From contig JAGKTU010000030.1 of the NCBI GenBank assembly GCA_021153265.1, forward strand, positions 1 through 21,326: DNA of 21,326 nt, given 5' to 3'. Shown here piece after piece: positions 1 to 7,734 of this stretch. Source of the stretch: Clostridia bacterium (GTDB lineage: Bacteria > Bacillota > Clostridia > Oscillospirales > Oscillospiraceae). The position numbers were made by a program, and so were the translations under genes. A model generated the notes under the pieces. The model was not told the DNA's origin, did not search any database, and saw nothing but the letters and a program-made list of their open reading frames with translations. Positions within the stretch are counted from its first letter, which is position 1. Each line of letters opens with the position of its first letter.

Positions 1-68
1 GTCTTTACGTTATTCAATTTACAAGGTACAGACCGTGGCTTTTCGACGTTTTTCAGCGCCGCAGCCAA
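1..68 (-). other. Probable leader of an rRNA operon lying left of the window
   Basis: This stretch lies just downstream of three tandem minus-strand promoters and contains no ORF. Read on the minus strand it ends in ACCTTGTAAATTGAATAACG, which resembles the AT-rich precursor leader often found before 16S rRNA or in spacers of Clostridia and Bacilli. No rRNA sequence is visible, so the rRNA identity is inferred from promoter architecture and this resemblance. A strongly expressed tRNA cluster is the main alternative. Confidence 0.45.
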
Positions 69-75
69 CTTTTAT

Positions 76-104
76 ATGTTAGCACATCTTGTCGATTTTG
101 TCAA
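76..104 (-). promoter_or_regulatory. Tandem rrn-type promoter P1 (proximal)
   Basis: On the minus strand there is a perfect -35 TTGACA (104-99), a spacer of exactly 17 nt and a -10 TAACAT (81-76). The bases upstream of the -35 (105-131) are A-tracts on the minus strand, like an UP element. It fires leftward out of the window. Confidence 0.7.
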
Positions 105-187
105 GCACTTTTTTCAAGTTTTTTCAAAATCTTTTGTGCTGTTCGCTGCCCTCCAAGCGTTTCCGCTCCTCATCAGGCAACTGTTTG

Positions 188-216
188 AGTTTACCACAAA
201 CAGTCCCGTTTGTCAA
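188..216 (-). promoter_or_regulatory. Tandem rrn-type promoter P2
   Basis: On the minus strand there is a perfect -35 TTGACA (216-211), 17 nt, then a -10 TAAACT (193-188). The flank upstream of the -35 is A-rich, and the stretch 209-229 is nearly identical to 97-117 at P1, so the two look like duplicated promoter units 112 nt apart. Confidence 0.65.
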
Positions 217-281
217 GAACTTTTTTCAATTCTTTCGGAACTTTTCGTGTTCTCTGTGCGGCCCTTGCGGACAGCTTGCAT

Positions 282-310
282 ATATTAGCATCACAAAGGC
301 CATTTGTCAA
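282..310 (-). promoter_or_regulatory. Tandem rrn-type promoter P3 (distal)
   Basis: On the minus strand there is a perfect -35 TTGACA (310-305), 17 nt, then a -10 TAATAT (287-282). The upstream flank 311-352 is T-rich on the plus strand, so A-rich for this promoter. It shares the TTAGCA-containing -10 surroundings with P1 and lies 94 nt from P2. Confidence 0.65.
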
Positions 311-359
311 GCATTATTTCACAATTTTTCTACTCTTTTTTCGTGTATTTTGCCCGCGG

Positions 360-794
360 TCATTTGTCTTTTCGTGACAGATTGGCGCTGATATCTGCCA
401 GAGCGTCCCCGGCGTCATATCCGGTCTCCTGACGCACCGCCAGATCCCCCAAACTAATCATGCCGCACAGTCTCCCGTTCTCCGTCACCGGCAGGCGGCG
501 GATCTGTTCCCGGCCCATCAGATGCGCTGCGGCTCCTGCATCCGCATCCGGCTGGACGGAGATCACCCGCCCTGTCATAACCTCACGAACCTGCGTCCGC
601 CCCGGATCTCTGCCCGATGCCACGCACCGCGTCACCAGATCCCGGTCCGTCACAAGGCCACAGAGTCTGCCGTCACTGCCGCAGACCGGCAAAATACCGA
701 TGTTGTGATTTGCAAGCGTCCGTGCCGCCACGGAAACCGTCTCCTCCGGATGGATGCGGATCACCGGGCCGGTCATCACTTCTCTTACCTTCAT
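360..794 (-). CDS. Two-CBS-domain protein
   Basis: A 144-residue cytosolic protein made only of a CBS pair. CBS1 spans about residues 4-58 (REVMTGPVIRIHPEETV, then GLVTDRDLV) and CBS2 about 70-124 (REVMTGRVISVQPDAD, then GMISLGDLA). CBS pairs bind adenine nucleotides and act as energy or redox sensors, but no partner can be read from this stand-alone form. I chose the ATG at 794 because GAGGTG (806-801) sits 6 nt upstream. The in-frame GTG at 803 would overlap that ribosome binding site. The gene follows the glg terminator directly, leaving about 50 nt in which I see no clean promoter, so read-through from glg is possible. It ends just upstream of the rrn-type promoters, in the same orientation. 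CBS assignment is firm; function is unknown. Confidence 0.9.
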   Translation of the reverse strand: MKVREVMTGPVIRIHPEETVSVAARTLANHNIGILPVCGSDGRLCGLVTDRDLVTRCVASGRDPGRTQVREVMTGRVISVQPDADAGAAAHLMGREQIRRLPVTENGRLCGMISLGDLAVRQETGYDAGDALADISANLSRKDK

Positions 795-845
795 ATCAAT
801 CACCTCGATCGGGATTGTTGCCCAAAAGTGAGGGATCTATACATA

Positions 846-877
846 AAAATACCGGTCTCTTCCGAGACCGGTATTTT
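846..877 (-). terminator. Rho-independent terminator of the glycogen operon
   Basis: A perfect 14-bp stem (846-859 with 864-877) around a TTCC loop, flanked by A's on the left and T's on the right, so it could work in both directions. It begins 11 nt after the glgA stop codon. Confidence 0.9.
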
Positions 878-888
878 GTAAGTCGATT

Positions 889-2334
889 TTACCAGCTGCA
901 CATGTGCTGGAACAGCTCCATATAACGGCCGGCAGGCACATCCCAGCTGAAGTCCTGCTCCATCTCCCGCTTCTGCAGATCCCGGAATCCTTCCCGGTTG
1001 TGGTTGTACAGATACAGGCAGCGCTTCAGAGATGCCAGGAAGTCGTCGGCATTGTAGCTCTGGAAGGTGAAGCCCAGACCGCCCTTGCCATCCTGATCAG
1101 CAGGAGGAACGGTGTCCTTCAGGCCGCCGGTGGCGTGAACCACAGGCACGGTGCCGTAGCGCATGGCGTTCATCTGGCTCAGGCCGCAGGGTTCGGACTT
1201 GGAAGGCATCAGATAAACGTCACCGCCGGCATAGATCCGGGCAGCCAGCTTCAGATTGAAGGTGATCTTGGCAGCCACCTGATCCGGGAACTGCTCCTGC
1301 AGCTCACGGAAGAAGGTCTCGTACTGGGGTTCGCCGGTGCCCAGGATCAGCAGCTGAGCATCTTCCTCCCACAGCAGACGGCGGGCGATGTAGCACAGCA
1401 GATCCAGGCCCTTATGGCCGGCCAGACGGGTGACCATGACCATCAGCGGCACATCGGGCTTGACGGGCAGACCCACTTCCTCCTGCAGCGCAGCCTTACA
1501 GGCAGCCTTGCCTTCCACGAAGGTCTCGGCATTGTAATGGGCGGGCAGGGCAGGATCGGTCTCGGGGTTGAAAGTATTGGTATCGATGCCGTTGGTGATG
1601 CCGGTGAGCTTCCATGCGGCGTTGGCCAGGATGCCGTCCAGACCGTGGGCATAGTAAGGATACATCAGTTCCCGGGCGTAAGTTTCGGACACAGTGGTGA
1701 CCAGATCGGCGGTTTCGATGGCGCCCTTCATGACGTTGACAGAGTTGTTCATATCCAGCACGCCGCGATACTCCCAAGGCAGACCTAGCACATCATCGAA
1801 GAAGCTGGAGTTGGCCCAGCCCTGATACTCGATATTGTGGATGGTGTACATGCAGCGGGTCTTGCCGAAGATGTGCTGATACATGGACTTGAGGTAGATC
1901 GGCACGGGAGCGGTCTGCCAGTCGTTGCACTGGATCACGTCGGGGATGAACTCCACGATGGCCAGCGCATCCAGACAGGCTCTGGAGAAGTAAGCAAAAC
2001 GCTCACCGTCATCCATATCGCCGTAGATGGCACCGGTACGGGCACCGAAGTAATATTCGCTGTCGATGAAGTAGACCTGAACGCCGTCAGTACGGTTGGT
2101 CAGCTTCAGCAGGCCGGCATACTGCTGCCGCCAGCCCAGACCCACGCGGAACTCGGCCACACGTTCGACCTTGAAGGCCTCGTTGGTCTTGATCTTATTA
2201 TAGTAAGGAAGGATCAGCACCACTTCGTTGCCCGGGATCCGGGCCAAAGCGGCAGGCAGAGCCTCCATCACGTCACCCAGGCCGCCGGATTTTACATAGG
2301 GCGCGCCCTCGGAAGCGCAGATGGCAATTTTCAT
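889..2334 (-). CDS. glgA: Glycogen synthase (ADP-glucose type, GT5)
   Basis: A 481-residue glycosyltransferase that adds glucose from ADP-glucose to a growing alpha-1,4-glucan in the cytosol. The N-terminal KSGGLGDV (residues 15-22) is the K-x-G-G-L ADP-glucose-binding motif of the GT5 family. The C-terminal half carries MPSKSEPCGLSQMNAMRYG, the conserved acceptor and catalytic segment with its glutamate, followed by TGGLKDTV. Length is normal (about 475-485). It is the last gene of glgC-glgD-glgA and overlaps the glgD stop by ATGA (2331-2334), with GAGGAG a few bases upstream, so translational coupling is likely. The strong terminator follows directly. No branching enzyme or phosphorylase gene is in the window. 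Confidence 0.97.
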   Translation of the reverse strand: MKIAICASEGAPYVKSGGLGDVMEALPAALARIPGNEVVLILPYYNKIKTNEAFKVERVAEFRVGLGWRQQYAGLLKLTNRTDGVQVYFIDSEYYFGARTGAIYGDMDDGERFAYFSRACLDALAIVEFIPDVIQCNDWQTAPVPIYLKSMYQHIFGKTRCMYTIHNIEYQGWANSSFFDDVLGLPWEYRGVLDMNNSVNVMKGAIETADLVTTVSETYARELMYPYYAHGLDGILANAAWKLTGITNGIDTNTFNPETDPALPAHYNAETFVEGKAACKAALQEEVGLPVKPDVPLMVMVTRLAGHKGLDLLCYIARRLLWEEDAQLLILGTGEPQYETFFRELQEQFPDQVAAKITFNLKLAARIYAGGDVYLMPSKSEPCGLSQMNAMRYGTVPVVHATGGLKDTVPPADQDGKGGLGFTFQSYNADDFLASLKRCLYLYNHNREGFRDLQKREMEQDFSWDVPAGRYMELFQHMCSW

Positions 2335-3440
2335 ACGGTTTCTCCTCGTTTTACGATGATCGGATTCTTCTTGGTGCCGCAGAGCTTGGCACCGGGGGTC
2401 ACGGTAACATTCTTGTCCAGGATCACATACTTCAGCTCAGCGCCCTCGCCGATGACACAGTCGTTCATCACGATGCAGTCCTCGACCTCAGCACCCTTGC
2501 CCACAGTGACCTGACGGAACAGAACGGAATTCTCCACTTCGCCCTCCAGCATGCAGCCGTCGGCGATGAGGCAGTCCTCGACCTCGCAGTCCTCGCCATA
2601 GTAGGTAGGAACACGGTCGCGAACCTTGGTATAGATAGGATGGTTGCCATTGAACAGATCATGGCGGACTTCCTTCTTGATCAGGGAGAGGCTGCTGTAG
2701 AAATACTCTTCCACGGTGTCATTGAACATGGCAACGCCCTCGAAGGGATAGACATTCACAGACACCAGACCACGATTCCAGCCGCCCAGCACCAGATCAC
2801 GGTCCATGTGGAACTTGTCCCGTGCGATCATCTCCTGAACGGACTTCATCAGCCACTTCTTGTTGACCACGAAGACATCCATAGAGGCAACGTAATCCTC
2901 GGGAGCGGCATAGTCCACCACCATATCGGTAACTTCGCCGTTCTCCACCTTCAGAGCCAGGTCGATCTTCTTCTCGCCGTTGCAGATGCCGGCCTTGGTG
3001 ACCACGGTGACATCCTTGCCGGAAGCCACATGGGCATCCAGAATTGCCTTCAGATCCAGGTTGCTCAGCACAGCAGAGTCGATCAGCACAGCCAGCTCAT
3101 CCTCAGGGCCGACCTCCAGGAAGTCCATAGCATTGGCCAGGGATTCCAGCTTGCCGCGGTATGCGTGGCTGGTGGACATAGCGTAGGGAGTCAGGAATTC
3201 CAGACCGCCCTCTTCCATTTCCAGGCCCCATTCTTCGCCGCTGCCGACGTGATTCATCAGGGACTGGTAGTTATGACGGGAAATGATACCCACATGACGG
3301 ACACCGGCGCAGCTCAAATTAGACAGCGCAAAGTCCACCTGGCGATAGCGGCCACCGAAGGGCAGGGAAGCCATGGTGCGCTTGTTGGTCAGTTCGCCCA
3401 GGCTTGCGTCATTGGTAAAGATGATACCCATTACGTTCAT
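2331..3440 (-). CDS. glgD: Glucose-1-phosphate adenylyltransferase subunit GlgD
   Basis: A 369-residue paralogue of GlgC, known in Bacilli and Clostridia as the second subunit of ADP-glucose pyrophosphorylase. It keeps the nucleotidyltransferase fold outline (SLPFGGRYRQVDFALSNL at about residues 25-42) and the C-terminal left-handed beta-helix (repeats such as VENSVLFRQVTVGKGAEVED). The N-terminal nucleotide-binding loop, GGQGSRL in GlgC, is replaced by TNDASLGELTNKR. This fits a regulatory or non-catalytic subunit that modulates GlgC, a role established for the family and inferred here. It starts 15 nt after glgC; its AGAGGAGG ribosome binding site overlaps the glgC stop. It overlaps glgA by 4 nt. 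Confidence 0.95.
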   Translation of the reverse strand: MNVMGIIFTNDASLGELTNKRTMASLPFGGRYRQVDFALSNLSCAGVRHVGIISRHNYQSLMNHVGSGEEWGLEMEEGGLEFLTPYAMSTSHAYRGKLESLANAMDFLEVGPEDELAVLIDSAVLSNLDLKAILDAHVASGKDVTVVTKAGICNGEKKIDLALKVENGEVTDMVVDYAAPEDYVASMDVFVVNKKWLMKSVQEMIARDKFHMDRDLVLGGWNRGLVSVNVYPFEGVAMFNDTVEEYFYSSLSLIKKEVRHDLFNGNHPIYTKVRDRVPTYYGEDCEVEDCLIADGCMLEGEVENSVLFRQVTVGKGAEVEDCIVMNDCVIGEGAELKYVILDKNVTVTPGAKLCGTKKNPIIVKRGETV

Positions 3441-3455
3441 AGCGGAAACCTCCTC

Positions 3456-4646
3456 TTACAGCATGTCACCGGGCAGCAGCACGGTGTTGGCCTCGACGAC
3501 AGCGCCCTTGGAAGTGACGCTGATCTGCTTCTTCTCACCCTCAGCGAAGACACCGCCGACTACGGCGTTCTTGCCGACTCTGGAGTTCTCACCCAGGATG
3601 GCGTTGCGGACAATGGCGCCGGCCTCGATGACGACACCGGGCATGACCACCGCATCCTCCACCAGAGCATCCTCACCAATGGTGCAGCCCACGGAGATCA
3701 CGGAGTGCTTGACGGTACCATAGACCTCACAGCCCTCAGCCACGAAGGCGTTGCGGATCTTGGCATCCTCGTCGATATAGGAGGAGGGCAGCGCGGAGTT
3801 GCGGGCGTAGATGGTGGAGCGCTTGTCGCCGCGGAGCTGGAACTCAGGCTCCTTGCCCAGGATCTCCATGTTGGCTTCCCACAGGGAATCGATGGTACCG
3901 ACGTCCTTCCAGTAGCCGTCGAAGTTGTAAGCCATCATCTTGTGACCTGCGTTCAGCAGATTGGGGATGATGTTCTTGCCGAAGTCATTGGAGGACTTGG
4001 GGTCATCCTCGTCGGCGATCAGGGCATCGCGCAGAACCTGCCAGTTGAAGCAGTAGATACCCATGGAGGCGTTGGTGGACTTGGGCTGCTTGGGCTTCTC
4101 CTCGAACTCGTAGATGGAGTTGTCGGGGTTGGTGTTCAGAATGCCGAAACGGGAAGCCTCTTCCAGAGGAACATTACGCACGGCGATGGTGCAGGAGGCG
4201 TTGTTCTTCTCATGGTACTCGACCATGGCGGCGTAATCCATCTTATAGATGTGGTCGCCGGAGAGAATGACAACATAGTCGGGGTTAAAGCGGTCGACGA
4301 AGTCGATGTTCTGGTAGATGGCGTTGGCTGTGCCCTTGTACCAGCCGGACTTCTTGTCGTGACGCTCATAGGGAGGCAGGACCTGCGCACAGCTGTGGGT
4401 CTTGTTCAGGCCCCAGGGCTGACCGTTGCCGATGTACTCGTTGAGTTCCAGGGGCTGATACTGGGTCAGAATGCCCACGGTGTCGATACCGGAGTTGACA
4501 CAGTTGCTTAAGGGGAAGTCGATGATGCGATACTTACCGCCGAAGGGAACCGCAGGTTTGGCGGTTTTCCGGGTCAGGACATGCAGGCGGCTGCCCTGGC
4601 CACCGGCCAGCAGCATGGCAATTACGCGTTTCTTCTGAAAATACAT
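3456..4646 (-). CDS. glgC: Glucose-1-phosphate adenylyltransferase (ADP-glucose pyrophosphorylase)
   Basis: A 396-residue enzyme making ADP-glucose from ATP and glucose-1-phosphate, the committed step of glycogen synthesis. Visible motifs are LLAGGQGSRL (residues 12-21), the nucleotide loop; KPAVPFGGKYRIIDFPLSN (30-48); the sugar-phosphate region with LSGDHIYKMDY; and a C-terminal hexapeptide beta-helix. I chose the ATG at 4646 because AAGGAG (4660-4655) is 8 nt upstream. The in-frame GTG at 4652 would be only 2 nt from it. It is first of the glg genes. I could not identify a clean sigma-A promoter in the 105 nt upstream, which hold an imperfect hairpin, so expression may come from a weak promoter or from the upstream operon. 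Confidence 0.96.
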   Translation of the reverse strand: MYFQKKRVIAMLLAGGQGSRLHVLTRKTAKPAVPFGGKYRIIDFPLSNCVNSGIDTVGILTQYQPLELNEYIGNGQPWGLNKTHSCAQVLPPYERHDKKSGWYKGTANAIYQNIDFVDRFNPDYVVILSGDHIYKMDYAAMVEYHEKNNASCTIAVRNVPLEEASRFGILNTNPDNSIYEFEEKPKQPKSTNASMGIYCFNWQVLRDALIADEDDPKSSNDFGKNIIPNLLNAGHKMMAYNFDGYWKDVGTIDSLWEANMEILGKEPEFQLRGDKRSTIYARNSALPSSYIDEDAKIRNAFVAEGCEVYGTVKHSVISVGCTIGEDALVEDAVVMPGVVIEAGAIVRNAILGENSRVGKNAVVGGVFAEGEKKQISVTSKGAVVEANTVLLPGDML

Positions 4647-4691
4647 GGTCACAGCTCCTTATATAAAATGTTACGATGCTACGCATTCATT

Positions 4692-4721
4692 GGAGAATTC
4701 CGCCAAAAAGGCGTATTCTCC
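4692..4721. promoter_or_regulatory. Inverted repeat in the glgC upstream region
   Basis: GGAGAAT and CGCC (4692-4704) pair with GGCG and ATTCTCC (4710-4721) around an AAAAA loop, giving an 11-bp stem with a small bulge. Neither strand shows a T-run after it, so it is a poor terminator. It could be an operator, an mRNA processing or stabilising hairpin, or a remnant terminator of the upstream operon. Confidence 0.4.
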
Positions 4722-4751
4722 CCCACGCATAACATAACATATTTTTGCTGT

Positions 4752-5333
4752 TTAGGAAAGAGACAAACTATCTAAAATATCAGAAATCTTTTGTCCATCC
4801 TGCATAAACTCCGACCATTTAACCGGCATACAACTGGGAATTTCGACAGTTTTCAGCCGTTTTTCCATCCAAACCAGCCCCAACCACCGTCCAAATTTGA
4901 ATCCGCAGTTCGGAAGCACGGTTTTTAATACATAGCCACACTTTTCGTGGAAGCGCAGGGAGTTTTCGTTGCCCTCGGTGATCAGCGAATACATTACCTG
5001 AAAACCCTGCTGCCGCAGCAGCTCTTCCAGCGCGTCGTACAGTTTCTTTGCAACGCCCCTGCCCCAACTTTCCTTCCTTAAATAAATAGAAGGCTCCGCG
5101 CACCAGGAGTAGGCTGCCCGGGAAAAGGGGGCGCTGGCATAGGCATAGCCCAGAATCCGACCATCTTCTTCCCACACGATCCACGGAAAGCGGTCTGTAA
5201 TAGATGCAAACCGCTCATAAAATGCGTCCAGCGTAGGCGGCTCATATTCAAAACTGCAGGTGGTGTTCACCACATAAGGGGCATAAATTTCCAAAATTTC
5301 GGGCACATCTGCCCGGGTCGCCACACGGATCAT
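4752..5333 (-). CDS. GNAT family N-acetyltransferase, phosphinothricin acetyltransferase-like
   Basis: A 193-residue acetyl-CoA-dependent acyltransferase resembling the Pat/YncA branch of GNAT. Its N-terminus, IRVATRADVPEILEIYAPYV, is typical of that branch. Motif A, the acetyl-CoA pyrophosphate loop, reads SIYLRKESWGRGVAKKL at about residues 82-98, and NENSLRFHEKCGYV (about 121-134) is the usual GNAT C-terminal helix. Family members acetylate amines such as methionine sulfoximine or phosphinothricin; the substrate here is unknown. About 40 residues beyond the usual core form a C-terminal tail. It begins 15 nt after the nucleotidyltransferase-like gene, and its AAGGAG overlaps that gene's stop codon, so it is the last gene of the operon. 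Confidence 0.88.
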   Translation of the reverse strand: MIRVATRADVPEILEIYAPYVVNTTCSFEYEPPTLDAFYERFASITDRFPWIVWEEDGRILGYAYASAPFSRAAYSWCAEPSIYLRKESWGRGVAKKLYDALEELLRQQGFQVMYSLITEGNENSLRFHEKCGYVLKTVLPNCGFKFGRWLGLVWMEKRLKTVEIPSCMPVKWSEFMQDGQKISDILDSLSLS

Positions 5334-5348
5334 CGTGTATTTCTCTCC

Positions 5349-6572
5349 TTATTCGTCCAGAATTCCGTACTGCCGCAGCAGCGCCACCCGCTCCCGGCCC
5401 ACCCGGATGGACTCTGTGGCCCGGTTATCGGCGGTGCCGGACTCTTTTCCGTATTTGATCAGCCGCTGGGCCCATGCAATGGGCAGCAACGCGGCGCTTT
5501 TTTTCAGATAGGGATATGCTCCCTCCAATGCCTTCGCCGGCGGAAAGACCGTTTTCAAAATACTGCCGCCCCGCTTGCCCCGGTGGCTGTCCGCCACGGC
5601 GTTAAGGGTGATGGTGCTGCTGTGCTGGCGGCTCAGGTCAGTCTTTCCGTAGATACCTGCCTCCAGCAAGTCTTCCAGCATTTTCTCCGGCTCTCCGGCG
5701 AGAGCCTGCCATCCGGCAGGATAATGGGCCTTCTCCGGCGAGAAACCCAAATAAACTTCGCCGATCCGGAACAGGGTAGCCGCGAACCGCTCCGCCCGGA
5801 TCTGGCGGCTGCAATCGAGGACATATTCCCAGTCGATTTCCTCGCCCCACTCTTGGGCAAACAGCATCATATCGCTGACCTGCCGCAGACCGAATCCGGA
5901 GTGGATAAAATGCTTATAGGCATGGCAGATCAGATACAGCATATGGTCTGTGTAGCCCATAGTGGGAACGCCATCGATGAGGATGGCCCGTTCCGCCACA
6001 TCGAAAAAGAACCGGTTTAAACTACCAAAGGCCTCATTTTCCGGTGGAAACAGGCTTTTGTGGATCTCTAAGTACAGCGAGCCTTCCCGGCTGAAATAGG
6101 GCAGTTCATAGGCTTCGCTCTCCGGGTCTTTGGTGGCAAGACCACAGCTTTCCAGCACCCGGTGGCAGTCCGCGAACTGGGTTTCCGGCACCAGAATGTC
6201 CTCGTCGGTGGAAAACCGCTGATCCGGATGGGGATACAGCCGGCGGCAGACGATGCCCTTGACCACAAGGGGCTTCACGCCTGCATTTTGCAGAGCTTCC
6301 AGCACCGGCATCAGCTCCGCCGCCTTCCGGGTCTGGAGCATCACCGCATGCATGGTGGCGCTGCGGTAGCGGGCCATCCATTGAGGGCCTGCCTGCATAG
6401 CCGCTTCGCTGCCCCGGACACTCTGATAGATCATGGGCAGCACCTTGTGCCGCTCCGCCAAATTCATCACACCGGTGAGATTTTCCGGGGACACTTCCGC
6501 CCCCCAAGGCACTTGCTTGTCTTCCAGCGCGGCCCGAAAAGCCTCTAAAAACAGCAAACTCTCCCGATTCAT
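5349..6572 (-). CDS. Uncharacterised nucleotidyltransferase-like protein (NTP_transf_5 type)
   Basis: A 407-residue protein of the family of uncharacterised nucleotidyltransferases. The diagnostic stretch is at residues 105-127: Lys105-Gly106, Tyr113-Pro114, Arg119, then Asp123 and Asp125 in a D-x-D before hydrophobic ILV. This is the pattern of minimal nucleotidyltransferase folds, with the two aspartates as likely metal ligands. A later HAYKHFIHSGFGLRQVSDM segment (about 216-234) is also typical. No signal peptide or membrane helix is evident. The family's substrate is not known to me, and members often sit near cell-surface polysaccharide genes, which is not the case here. It overlaps the upstream AlaX-like gene by ATGA (6569-6572), indicating coupled translation. 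Confidence 0.8.
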   Translation of the reverse strand: MNRESLLFLEAFRAALEDKQVPWGAEVSPENLTGVMNLAERHKVLPMIYQSVRGSEAAMQAGPQWMARYRSATMHAVMLQTRKAAELMPVLEALQNAGVKPLVVKGIVCRRLYPHPDQRFSTDEDILVPETQFADCHRVLESCGLATKDPESEAYELPYFSREGSLYLEIHKSLFPPENEAFGSLNRFFFDVAERAILIDGVPTMGYTDHMLYLICHAYKHFIHSGFGLRQVSDMMLFAQEWGEEIDWEYVLDCSRQIRAERFAATLFRIGEVYLGFSPEKAHYPAGWQALAGEPEKMLEDLLEAGIYGKTDLSRQHSSTITLNAVADSHRGKRGGSILKTVFPPAKALEGAYPYLKKSAALLPIAWAQRLIKYGKESGTADNRATESIRVGRERVALLRQYGILDE

Positions 6573-7732
6573 AGGCCACCTGCCTTTCGGTTAAAGAACG
6601 CTTCAATCTCTGCACGGCTCGCCGCTACACTTCCCTGCTGGAAGTTGGGCTTTCCGCCGCCCCGGCCGGAGAGGGTCTTGGTCAGCTCCCGACCAAACTC
6701 CCGGATGTCCCCCTGCCGGGTGACCATGGCATAGCCATAGCCCTTGCCATCCTCCCCGGAGAACACCGCCGCCACGCCGCCGCAGTTTTCCGCGATGGCA
6801 TCAGCCAATTCCCGGATCTGCACACTCTGCAGGCCGGGTTCAAACCGCAGCACATCACCGCAGTTTACATAACTTTCTGCAATATAGGTAAAAATCTGTT
6901 TCTGCAACTGATTTACCTTAAATTTTTCCGCTTCCAGCGCCTGATTCATCCGCTGCGCTGCCTCACCGGTTTCCTGCCACTTGGCGGAAAAAGCCTGACT
7001 GACCAGCTTATTCTGGGCAAAGGCCCGGTTCAGCATTTCCAGCGCATGGGCGCCGCAGGCCATTTCCATCCGGCTGCCGCCCCGGAAACCGATGACAGAG
7101 AACAGCTTCACCAGCCCGATCTCGCCGGTGCTCTCCACATGGACGCCGCAGCAGGCACAGCTGTCGTAGCCGGGAACTTCCACGATCCGCACCGGCCAGG
7201 GCAGGGCCTTTTTGGTGCGGTAAAATACGTTCGGCAGTTCTTCGGGACTTGGATACCAGCAGCGGATGGGGATATTTTCCCACACCGCCCGGTTGACCTC
7301 AGCCTCGATCTCCGGCAGGTCTTCTGCCGGGATCACGCCGTCAAAGTCCACGGTGATTTCCTCGCTGCCCATGTGGAAGCCGGTGTTGTGGTAGCCGTAG
7401 CGGCGATGCACCACGCCGGAGAGGATATGTTCGCCGGAGTGCTGCTGCATGAGCAGAAAGCGGCGGCGGTAGTCGATTTCGCCCTCCACCGTTTCTCCCA
7501 CGCACAAGGGATGGTCGCACAGGTGAACCACCTGTTCCCCTTTTTCCTGCACATCCAGCACCCGAACACCGCCTAAAACTCCCAGATCGCAGGCCTGTCC
7601 GCCGCCCTCGGGATAAAAAGCCGTAGCATCCAAGATCACTTCCCAGCCTTTTTCCCCTCTTTCGCAGGACAAAACCTCCCCCGAAAAGCGACTTAAGTGG
7701 CAGTCTTCATAATATAATTTCCGTGTTTCCAT
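6569..7732 (-). CDS. Alanyl-tRNA editing protein (AlaX-L type, with DHHA1 domain)
   Basis: A 387-residue stand-alone relative of the AlaRS editing domain, which deacylates mischarged Ser- or Gly-tRNA(Ala). Conserved zinc ligands are visible: HSGEH (His98 and His102) and C-x3-H (Cys194 and His198, within CACCGVH). FYPEGGGQ (39-46) is also a hallmark. The C-terminal third is a DHHA1 domain ending in TKTLSGRGGGKPNFQQGS, with the glycine-rich GRGGGKP signature. I chose the ATG at 7732, 2 nt after the aminotransferase stop, because GGAAGG lies 6 nt upstream. An in-frame TTG at 7738 is the alternative. Why an editing factor sits in a DAP operon is unclear. Confidence 0.93.
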   Translation of the reverse strand: METRKLYYEDCHLSRFSGEVLSCERGEKGWEVILDATAFYPEGGGQACDLGVLGGVRVLDVQEKGEQVVHLCDHPLCVGETVEGEIDYRRRFLLMQQHSGEHILSGVVHRRYGYHNTGFHMGSEEITVDFDGVIPAEDLPEIEAEVNRAVWENIPIRCWYPSPEELPNVFYRTKKALPWPVRIVEVPGYDSCACCGVHVESTGEIGLVKLFSVIGFRGGSRMEMACGAHALEMLNRAFAQNKLVSQAFSAKWQETGEAAQRMNQALEAEKFKVNQLQKQIFTYIAESYVNCGDVLRFEPGLQSVQIRELADAIAENCGGVAAVFSGEDGKGYGYAMVTRQGDIREFGRELTKTLSGRGGGKPNFQQGSVAASRAEIEAFFNRKAGGL

Positions 7733-7734
7733 AA

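Noticed and set aside
97..324. CRISPR-like array from three similar segments
   Set aside because: The similar segments are degenerate, spaced 112 and 94 nt apart, and are explained by shared -35 promoter boxes with A-tracts.
76..391. Two short plus-strand ORFs (70 and 100 codons) in the promoter region
   Set aside because: Both overlap the tandem minus-strand promoters in different frames, have Phe/Leu/Ser-rich AT-driven composition and lack a ribosome binding site.
2640..4511. 623-codon plus-strand ORF opposite glgC and glgD
   Set aside because: It is antisense to two clearly recognised genes, has low-complexity Val/Gly/His/Asp composition and no recognisable domain; a shadow ORF of GC-rich coding DNA.
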